64,000 bases of DNA from Kitagawia praeruptora. Taxonomy: Eukaryota; Streptophyta; Magnoliopsida; Apiales; Apiaceae. Positions 55,939 through 64,000 of this stretch are shown here, in pieces. How positions within the stretch are numbered: position 1 is the first letter of the stretch; every line of letters starts with the position of its first letter. The position numbers and the translations under genes are program-made. The stretch lies in the NCBI GenBank assembly GCA_037693485.1, contig CM075345.1:4543501-4607500 (forward strand). Reading direction: 5' to 3'. The notes beneath the pieces are model-generated. The model worked only from the letters and a program-made list of their open reading frames with translations. It was not told the origin of the DNA and did no database searches.

Positions 55939-56784
55939 TTATAAGCAACGCATGTTTTTTTATTCGTTTATCGAATATTCATTTATCGAGGTTCTATGTA
56001 CTAGTATACATTGGCCTTAAATGAAATTTTCAATACTCAACAAACTTACACGCAATTTGCAAGTAGACCATTAAATTCAAAAAAAATTATTAACTACGTA
56101 ATTAAAAAAAATTTTATCATCAAATATTAAAAAATATCACAATCCGTCAAGTCACCCTCTAAACTTATCAAAATATTATTTTTTATAGTGAATATTATAA
56201 AAATATTCACCCCCTACAACTTTCTTATAATTTTTTATAATTATCAAAATATTATTTTTTATAAAAATAATATTTTATAAAAAATAATATTTTTTATAAA
56301 AATTATATTTTATAAAAAATATTATTTTTTATTATATAAAAATATTATCAAAATATTATTTTTTATAGTGAATATTATAAAAATATTATAGTGAATATAA
56401 TTTTTGAATATAATTTTTATATTATAAAAATTATAGTGAAATATTAAAAAAATATTATTTCTTATAGTGAATATTAATTACTAACTGAAATATTTTATTC
56501 ATCAAACATAAAAATTTTACAATCCCTTACATCACCCCCTACAACTTATCAAAATGTGTATCGTGAATATTATTTAATATTATTATTTGTAGAAAAAATA
56601 GACTTTTCTTCATTATATTATTTTTAGGGTTTTTTTCAAAAATAGCTAAGTTGCAATTTTTTTCCCAAAAATACGGTTGCAACATTTGCAACCGATTTTC
56701 ATATGTGGTGCCAGCGTTGCAACCTCATTTGCAACTTCAAGTAGTATTTTTAAAAATATTTTCAAAAAATTAGGTATTTTTGTA
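55939..56784. repeat. Region B, left part (duplicate of 13240-14070)
   Basis: Same content as region A: palindrome-rich 'tttttatagtgaatatt' stretch and 'gttgcaac' block. Small indels and substitutions separate the copies. Confidence 0.85.
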
Positions 56785-56789
56785 AATAT

Positions 56790-57083
56790 TGTTGGAAATA
56801 ATTTCAAAGCTGTCAAAGTTTGTTGAGAGAATGTTCCAGTTTGTGATTTAGTCGAATAAGTCATGGAGATAGATTGAATAAAAACAGTAGTAGAAGTATT
56901 GTAGGAAAGTTGTTAAGATTTGATTTATGTTTGTCTGGAAATCATTTATTTCTTTGTTTCCTTGTTTTCCTATATAAACAGATGTAGTCGTTCTGAAATA
57001 AACTAAGTCTTTTGGACACAAAACTCGCAGTGTGTTCTTAGTCTCTGTGATCAACTAATTGTTATATCTTTTGTATTTCAATA
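56790..57083 (+). repeat. copia-1 5' LTR
   Basis: Matches 61150-61443 and, apart from the MITE, 14076-14699. Confidence 0.88.
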
Positions 57084-57114
57084 TATGGTATAAGAGCCTA
57101 AGGTGAGCAGTTAG

Positions 57115-57880
57115 ATGTCAAAGGCTGGGATGGACGTAAACAAACTCAAGGGAGGATCGATTGGCCTTAGTTATCCAACACTGACAAAGGGAAATTATAC
57201 GACGTGGTCCATGAAGATGAGAGTGTTTATGCAGGCGCATGGAGTTTGGGAGGCTGTTGAGACTAATGATCCCAAAGCTGTAATCGACGGATAAGGTCGC
57301 ATTAGCTATGATCTATCAGGCTATTCCAGAGGATATACTATTGTCTATTGCAGACAAAAGGACGGTGAAAGATGCCTGGGAGGCGATCAAAACCATGTGT
57401 CAAGGCGCTGACAAAGTTAAAAAGGCGAAAGCTCAAACGTTAAGAGCAGAATTTGAGGCTCTAAGCATGAAAGACAATGATCAACTGGATGATTTCTGTG
57501 TGAAAATCAATGGAATTGTATGGAACATACGGGCTCTTGGGGAAGAAGTGAAAGAATCATATGTAGTCAAGAAGATGTTGTGAGCTGTTCCACAGAAATT
57601 TCTTCAAATTGCTTCTACACTTGAACAGTTTGGAGATCTGGATAATATGTCGATTTGGCGCACTCAAAACCCATGAAGAAAGGATGAAGGGCACTGTGAC
57701 TGAAAATGAAGAACAATTAATGCTGACATAGGAGGAATGGAGAAAGAAGGACAACAGGTGGATCTTCAGGCCAGAGAGGACGAGGATTCCGTGACAAGAG
57801 TCAAGTAAGATGTTACAACTGTGGTACAATGGGTCACTATACGGCAGAGTGCAAGAAACCTCGTCGAGGGAGAGAACAGA
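57115..57880 (+). pseudogene. copia-1 gag, broken
   Basis: ATG 57115. An 8-bp deletion at 57287-57290 (between direct GACGG words, compared with the fragment at 25190) shifts the frame and gives a stop at 57292. The natural frame resumes as MIYQAIPEDILLS. A TGA at 57581-57583 sits where Arg (CGA) is expected (KKML*AVPQKF). Another small deletion follows near 57650. The zinc knuckle CYNCGTMGHYTAEC (57812-57853) is intact. Not functional. Confidence 0.86.
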
Positions 57881-60800
57881 AGCAGGAGATAAACATGGCC
57901 TCGTTTGTTGACGATGAGCCAGCTTTGTTAATGGCAGTGCATGAACAGACAGAAATGAAGATGATGTTATTGAACGAAGGAGAGGTGACACCAAAGTTCT
58001 TTTCTGCAGGACATGAAAGGCTCGGAGATTTGAATGTTTGGTATTTAGATAACGGTGCTAGTAACCACATGACAGGTGATAAATCAAAGTTCAATGTCTT
58101 GGATGAAGAAGCTAGTGGTAAGGTGAAATTTGGAAATGGGTCTACAGTCAAGATCGAGGGAAAGGGCTCAATAAAATTCAGATGCAAGAACGGGGAAGAA
58201 AGAACATTGCAAGACGTCTATTACATCCCAACTTTGTGCAACAACATTATTAGTCTTGGACAACTTTCTGAAGGAGGAAATGAAGTTATAATCAGTGGAA
58301 ACTTGCTACGAGTGTATGATAATCAAAAGAAATTACTGATGAAAGTTACACGGTCAAGCAACAGGTTGTACAAGATCAGTATTGAGACGTGTAATCCCAC
58401 CTGCCTGTTTGCAAAATCAAAAGATGTCACTTGGCTTTGGCACTCTCGTCTCGGGCATGTAAATTTTCAAGCGATGCAACTAATGTCAAAGAAACAGATG
58501 GTGGAAGGACTACCAGAAGTTGTGTAGCCAAAGAAAATGTGCAGTGGATGTCTCATGGTTAAACAAGTAAGAAAATCATTCCCTCAACAGTCTAGTTTCA
58601 TAGCTAAACGTCCATTAGAACTTGTTCATGGAGATTTATGTGGTCCTATCACACCTGTCACTCAAGCTGGGAATAGCTATTTCTTACTATTGGTAGATGA
58701 TTACACTCGAATTATGTGGGTGTATATGCTAAAAAATAAGAGTGATGCCTTTAGTATGTTTAAGAAGTTTCGTGTAGAAGTTGAGAAGAAACAAAAAGAA
58801 AATATTGGAACTCTTAGAACAGACAGGGGAGGAGAATTTATGTCAAAAGAATTCAACTCTTATTGTGAGGAGTTTGGAATTACTAGACATTTTACAGCAG
58901 CATACACGCCTCAACAGAATGGGGTTGTCGAACGAAGGAATCGTATTGTGGTTGAAATGGCTAGGAGCTATTTGAAGGAAAGGAAGATGCCATCTATGTT
59001 GTGGGCTGAAGCAGTCAGACATTCAGTTTATATTCTTAATAGACTACCCACACGAGCCTTGTCAGGGCAATCACCTTACGAATCTTGGACGGGAAACAAA
59101 CCAAATATTGGTAATATACGAGTTTTCGGGTGTGTTGCTTATATGAAGATTCCAGGAGAAAGAACAAAAAAGCTTGATGATCGTAGTTTGAAGGTGGTTA
59201 ATCTCGGAAAAGAATCTGGCACTAAAGCCTATCGTTTATATGATCCAAGAAGCAACAAAATACATGTCAGTCGAGATGTAATTTTCGAAGAAAGTAAGGC
59301 ATGGCCCTGGGCTGATCATGATGAGATATATATAAGTCACACGCAAAGTTTTTATGTTCCAGAAGTTTTCGTGGATAAGAATAGAGATACTGAAAGCTCG
59401 AGTCAGGAGAACACAGAAGACGCAGAAGAAACAGGTTTCATCACACTAGTATCACAACGCCTAAGTTCGACACTAAACAGAGATGATTACGATGATAGTG
59501 TCACTCCAAAAAAATTCAGGTTACTTGCAGACGTATACAATGACACTGAAGAGATTGAAATCGAGGATGAGCTTCTTCTCATGGGAATCGACGAACCCAG
59601 CTCATTTAGTCATGCTGTGAAAGAGAAGGCCTGAAGGCAAGCTATGCAAAGCGAAATTGAATCAATTGAGAAAAATGGGACGTGGGAACTCACAGACCTG
59701 CCTCCAGGACATAAAGAAATTGGTTTGAAGTGGATTTTTAAGCTAAAAAAGGATGCAAGTGGGAGTATTCTGAAGCACAAAGCTCGTATAGTTGCTAAAG
59801 GATATGTGCAAGAAAAGGGAATTGATTTTGACGAGATTTTTGCCCCCGTAACACGCCTGGAAATAGTTCGATTATTACTAGCATTGGCAGCGAAGAATTC
59901 ATGGGAGGTGTATCACCTTGATGTTAAGACAACCTTTTTGAATGGTGAAATTAGTGAAGAAGTGTATGTGTCTCAGCCGGAGGGGTTTGCAAAAGAAGGG
60001 CAAGAAAAACGAGTTTATAGATTGCTCAAAGCGTTATATGGGCTTAGACAAGCTCCACGAGCATGGTACTCGAAGCTTAATAAGTGTTTGGAAGTTCTTG
60101 GGTTCGTAAAATGCCCTTACGAACATGTTGTTTATGTTAAGAAAGAAGGAAAAGAATTGCTAATCGTTGGAGTATATGTGGATGACTTGCTAATTACCAG
60201 AACTAGTGTGTCTCTCATTTATCAATTCAAGGAGAAGATGAGTACCAAGTTCGAAATGAGTGACATGGGGAAACTAAACTACTTTTTGGGCATTGAAGTT
60301 AAACAGGGCACTGGTTTTATTGAACTAAAGCAATCAGGCTATGCAAAGAAAATGCTCGAAAGAGCTGGTATGTCTCAATGCAACCCCTGTAAATTTCCCA
60401 TGGACCCGAAAGAACGTTTGACAAAAGATGAAGGTGGAAAAGCGGTGGATGCAACTAAATTCAAAAGTATGGTGGGAGGTGTGCGGTACCTTGTTCACAC
60501 CAGGCCTGACATAGCTTTTTCTGTGGGTATTGTGAGTAGATTTATGGAAAAACCAACCACTATGCATATGAATGCAGCCAAGAGAATTTTACGGTACATT
60601 AATGGCACATTGGAGTATGGTTTGGTATATACGAAGGAGGCTGGTAACAATGTCTTGACTGGATACTCAGACAGTGATCATGCAGGTCATGTCGAAGATA
60701 GGAAATCAACTTGAGGCATGGTGTTTTATCTAAATGAAAGTCTGGTGACTTGGGTTTTGGTGAAACAGCGTTGTGTTGCATTATCCTCGTGCGAAGCTGA

Positions 60801-61134
60801 ATTCATGGCAACTACAGCTGCTGCTTGTCAAGCAATATGGTTAAGAAATGTATTGAAGGAGCTAACAGGTGAAGAGATTGGACCAGTGATCATTTATCTA
60901 GATAACAAATCTGCGATCGATTTGGTGAAGAATCCAGTTTTTCACGGGAGAAGCAAACACATTGATATACGGTACCATTTTATACGAGAATGCATTGAAC
61001 GTGGAGAAGTGATAGTTAAACATGTCAGCAGCAACAGTCAGATAGCAGATTCATTGACAAAAGCCTTGGTTGCAGTGAAATTCGAGAGGATGAGAAGCTT
61101 GCTGGGAATCAAGAACCTGGATAGACAAGTTTGA
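57829..61134 (+). pseudogene. copia-1 pol, broken by several stops
   Basis: After the gag knuckle: protease WYLDNGASNHMTG (DNG instead of DTG at the active site), GAG-pre-integrase (LWHSRLGHVNF), integrase (LVHGDLCGP, RTDRGGEF, GVVERRNR), RT (GLKWIFKLKK, YGLRQAPRAWY, YVDDLLIT) and RNase H (GYSDSDHAG, SSCEAEFMA, LDNKSAIDL, HIDIRYHFIRE). Stops: TAG at 58525-58527, TGA at 59632-59634 (Trp expected) and TGA near 60712-60714, all in one frame. Gene order and the short LTR fit a Tork/Retrofit-size copia. The lineage is not settled. Confidence 0.88.
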
Positions 61135-61149
61135 AATTACGGGGGAGAA

Positions 61150-61443
61150 TGTTGGAAATAATTTCAAAGCTGTCAAAGTTTGTTGAGAGAATGTTGCAGT
61201 TTGTGATTTGGTCGAATAAGTCATGGAGACAGATTGAATAAAAACAGTAGTAGAAGTATTGTAGGAAAGTTGTTAAGATTTGATTTATGTTTGTCTGGAA
61301 ATCATTTATTTCTTTGTTTCCTTGTTTTCCTATATAAACAGATGTAGTCGTTCTGAAATAAACTAAGTCTTTTGGACACAAAACTCGCAGTGTGTTCTTA
61401 GTCTCTGTGATCAACTAGTTGTTATATCTTTTGTATTTCAATA
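61150..61443 (+). repeat. copia-1 3' LTR
   Basis: See 56790-57083. It is preceded by GGGGGAGAA. Confidence 0.88.
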
Positions 61444-61448
61444 AATAT

Positions 61449-61848
61449 CCCTACTTTTTTTATTACTGATAAAGGAATTGATTATGTAAATAATCATTAT
61501 ATTTTAATTGAATTAAGGTTCATATTCAAAAATAGAATTGGAAGAAAATTTGAAATTATTTTATTATGGAATTAAGAGTCTAGGTCATCAGGTGTGAGAA
61601 AAAAATTACAAGTATTCGTTAATGAGAAAAAATATAATGAGAGTTTTTGTGCGTGAAAAAGAATCTTAGGAGAGAAAGAATTACATGAAAGTTCTTGAAT
61701 GTGAGAAAATAGTAAATTTTTATGAAAATTCGTGGAAACGAGGGAAATAATTCTGCGAGATTTTGTGGATATAATAAGTGAAGAGAAAATTTTATGAAAA
61801 ATCGTTTTAAAAAAAACGATAATGAGATATTCATGGAAAAGATTGTTT
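61449..61848. repeat. Region B, right part
   Basis: Matches 14705-14840 joined to 24662-24924, with the LARD missing. This is the natural empty site for the LARD. Confidence 0.88.
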
Positions 61849-62199
61849 CAAATCAATGATTACAAAAAAAAATCATGTGAAAAAACTTTCATAAAACATT
61901 AATAATGACAGAGATGATAAAAATAAGGGATATTTACAAAAATATATATGTTTTTAACTTTCTTCTACGTTTTTACTATCATTAACTTCCTCTTCAATTC
62001 TATACTTTTACTTTTACAAAAATACTACCAACTTTGTTTTTAACTTTTTATTTTTCTAAAAATACGTTTTGCAACCTCATTTGCAACTTCAGGGCGGCGC
62101 CAGCCGTGTGAGTTGCAAATGAGCTTGCAACTGAAAACTGAAAGTTGCAAAAGTTGCAACTTCGATGCTAAATATGGGAGCAGACGAATTTCTGATTGT
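61849..62199. other. AT-rich spacer with GTTGCAA words
   Basis: Non-coding. GCAACCTCATTTGCAACTTC near 62071 repeats a motif found at 56720 in region B's left part, so it may be the other end of the same larger element. Confidence 0.4.
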
Positions 62200-62250
62200 A
62201 AGTTCCAGTTTTCAGTTATCATTTTCGACCTATTTTTTGAAATTTATTAT

Positions 62251-62296
<46 letters not shown>

Positions 62297-62341
62297 GATT
62301 TCAAAAAAGAGGTCGAAAATGATAACTAAAAACTGGAACTT
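62200..62341. repeat. Long (TA)n-centred inverted repeat
   Basis: Arms 62200-62250 and about 62291-62341 are inverse over about 51 bp with about three mismatches ('agttatcattttcgacct' and its complement), around a (TA)n core of about 40 bp. Beyond it, a roughly 60-bp unit with CAGTTTT(T/C)AGTTTTCGG then TTGCATATAA.GTTGC is repeated directly at 62346 and 62408. Confidence 0.85.
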
Positions 62342-62525
62342 GAACTTCCAGTTTTTAGTTTTCGGTTGCATATAAAGTTGCATATGAGGTTGCGTTGCAA
62401 GTTCCAGTTTTCAGTTTTCGGTTGCATATAAGGTTGCGTATGAGGTTGCTACGCTTTCTATACCTCTGTTTACCTATTTTGATCTTAATGGATTGACCAG
62501 GGAACACATAATATGATTTTGCAAC

Positions 62526-63150
62526 TCATTTAATGGCAAGCCTATAGATGAATCAGTCATTGATCCTATGCTCAAAAGTCTAATTGAGAAAGAACAAACT
62601 GAACTTCTTGTGGATTTGATGGACATTCCAAAAAACTCTTGTGATCGTCGTGTATGTTTTTAAAACTTTGTCAGTTCTGATGTTATATATGGTTGATAAT
62701 TACTAAAAAAAAATTTTCTTTTGTTAATGAGCAGATTAGTGAGTTTATTAAAAGGGCGATAGATGTAAAGATCCATGCACTTATTGTAACTCAGTTGAGA
62801 AAGGAGATTCCTGCTTTGGTTGGTAAAGCAATGGCTCAAAGCTGCATCACAGAAAATCTTGAAGATCTTTTTAAAAAGGTTAAACCACTGACAATATCCC
62901 TGTTATGACATAATTAGGAATTATTAAAGACATGTACTAATTGGTTCCCCATTTTATGGACCAGGTTCAAAAAAAATGCCCTTTGCCCGCTAGTGACCTT
63001 CCGGATATAGAGCATTTCCATGAAGTCTTAAGCACTTACGATTTAGGAACGCTGGAAAAGCCGAAGCTAAGACCAATTCAAGTGATCGATGATATGCTAG
63101 CCAAGGACATTACGGAACTTATCTCAGACTTCAAGAATCCATATCAGTGA
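62526..63150 (+). pseudogene. EHD-family (EH domain, dynamin-like ATPase) gene, last three exons
   Basis: Three spliced segments join in frame: 62526-62651, 62735-62878 (48 codons) and 62965-63150 (61 codons plus TGA), with GT-AG introns. They read FNGKPIDES, EKEQTELLVDLMDIPK, then KIHALIVTQLRKEIPALVGK, NLEDLFKK, and finally DLPDIEHFHEVL, VIDDMLAKDITELI, FKNPYQ. This is the C-terminal half of plant EHD proteins (after the dynamin-type GTP/ATPase core), which remodel endocytic membranes. The P-loop core and EH/EF-hand regions are absent. Upstream the frame meets TGA at 62514 with no acceptor, so it is a 3' gene fragment. Confidence 0.82.
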
Positions 63151-63400
63151 CTTTTTCTTGAACACAATATCTTATTGCATCCTATACTATAGTCTCTAGT
63201 GCAAGTATTTTATTGCACACTATATACTGTGTTTTCTGCTGGAATTTTTAAGCACTTACAATTTTGGCAAGCTGGAAAAACAGACTTCAAGAATCCATAT
63301 CATTTTCTTGAATGCAATATTTTATTGCATCCTATACTATAGTCTCCGGTGCAAGTATTTTATTGCATACTATATAATGTGTATTCTGCTGGAAACTTTT
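63028..63400 (+). repeat. Partial tandem duplication of the EHD 3' end
   Basis: The coding tail and 3' UTR from 'taagcacttacgattt' (63030) to 'gtgttttctgctggaa' recur at about 63250-63400: TAAGCACTTACAATTT, AGACTTCAAGAATCCATATC, TTATTGCATCCTATACTATA, CTGCTGGAA. The second copy lacks about 70 bp of the coding part and diverges by several bases, so it is non-coding. Confidence 0.85.
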
Positions 63401-64000
63401 GTAGTACATTAAATGATTGGTCTATTATGTTCGACTGTACTTGTAAGTGGTTCATCGTTACGTGGATGACTAGTTCTTACAAGTGTGTAAAGTTGACGGA
63501 CTTCTGTTAGAGTCAAAGGAGGATTAATGACGGATTTTTTTTTTATGTTCAATGACTAATTTGCAAGTTGTATTCGTTAGTAAGCTTTTTGAATTCACTA
63601 ACCCACCTGCAAGTTAACAACGAGTGTAGTGATGTATTTGCCTATTAACCCGTTCTTTTTATTTTTCCTATTTTTTTCTGAGTAGTTTAATTTCTAACGT
63701 TTGCATGGCAGCCAGTTTTGCAGAATTTATTACTCGAGTTAAATGGCGGAACCAGGATGAAAAATTATGGGGTGCTCAAATATTAATTACAAATTATTTG
63801 CAACGGTAATAAATGTTTAAATAATTAAAATATACACAACTAACCTTTACTTAACAACAATTGACCTATTTTTATTTAAAAAAGTCACGGATGATAAATA
63901 AATATATATTAGTATACACTATCTTGCTATTATTCAATTCCTCGTCCCCGTCATTAATAATTATTTAATGTATTTATTTCAGAAAATACTGTTCATTATT
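63401..64000. other. Right-edge interval
   Basis: AT-rich, no supported gene. A 'taaatggcggaaccaggatg...ggggtgctcaaat' string near 63741-63780 is a kind of dispersed repeat end often seen in plants, but I cannot define the element. Confidence 0.4.

Larger units (their letters stand above)
56790..61443 (+). mobile_element. copia-1, complete but decayed, 4.65 kb
   Basis: LTRs 56790-57083 and 61150-61443 (294 bp each, a handful of differences) start TGTTGG. They end CAATA if the perfect AATAT duplication (56785-56789, 61444-61448) is used, rather than at the preceding CA. Between them: a degenerate PBS (TATGGTATAAGAGCC), gag, and one pol region with several stops and shifts. The polypurine tract ACGGGGGAGAA lies just before the 3' LTR. 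Confidence 0.9.

Noticed and set aside
58045..58060. DNG in the copia-1 protease as a unique inactivating change
   Set aside because: DNGASNHM-type motifs occur in other plant copias as far as I know, so it is not clear evidence of decay; the element is dead for other reasons.
63741..63780. 'ggcggaaccaggatg...ggggtgctcaaat' as a gene exon
   Set aside because: It looks like a common dispersed plant repeat end and no open, spliceable frame continues from it.

Overview
This is a stretch of a plant nuclear genome, almost certainly a eudicot. It has AT-rich intergenic sequence, plant LINE, Ty1/copia and Ty3/gypsy relatives, Helitrons ending in a CCCGTGC hairpin plus CTAG, Stowaway and Tourist MITEs, GT-AG introns, and an EHD-like gene fragment. 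An asterid host is a guess that I cannot prove. Only two places look like host genes: a seven-exon gene of unknown function at about 52.0-53.6 kb, and a truncated EH-domain (EHD) ATPase gene at about 62.5-63.2 kb. Nearly everything else is nested mobile DNA.

Layout, left to right. 1-13.2 kb: a head-to-tail run of Helitron-family elements. A full-length plant L1-like LINE (579-9478, 16-bp target duplication) sits in one of them, and the LINE is itself broken by a one-ended copia fragment (3.8-5.6 kb). A second, minus-strand Helitron (11076-13037) carries a small Mutator-like MITE with a palindromic array. 13.2-25.4 kb: 'region A', an AT-rich repeat holding a solo copia LTR (with a Tourist MITE inside) and a 9.8-kb non-coding LTR retrotransposon (LARD type) whose 3.3-kb LTRs are nearly identical. 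25.4-39.2 kb: a nest in which a copia-1 gag fragment is cut by a second copia (copia-3), which is in turn cut by a young 12.2-kb Sirevirus-like copia. That element has gag, pol, a large extra ORF downstream of pol and an antisense ORF. 39.2-47.3 kb: a minus-strand LTR-like block and a 5-kb gypsy-type solo LTR with TATTT target duplication and its own nested Helitron. 47.3-51.6 kb: a 2.95-kb element with about 135-bp terminal inverted repeats, a Stowaway MITE, and two adjacent fold-back MITEs. 51.9-55.7 kb: the unknown gene, a SINE-like fragment, a Stowaway MITE. 55.9-61.9 kb: 'region B', a second copy of region A that still carries the complete (but decayed) copia-1. 61.9-64 kb: a fold-back repeat, the EHD remnant and its duplicated 3' end.

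The nesting gives a relative history. Copia-1 inserted in the A/B ancestor with target AATAT before that segment was duplicated. Copy A later lost the copia interior by LTR-LTR recombination, then received the Tourist MITE and the LARD. The LARD and the Sirevirus are the youngest large insertions by LTR comparison by eye. The most novel-looking items are the Sirevirus extra ORF (nuclear-type basic clusters and a ubiquitin-interacting-motif-like helix, no visible envelope features), its antisense ORF, the unknown seven-exon gene with a possible intron-split start codon, and the paired GAGAACC fold-back MITEs.
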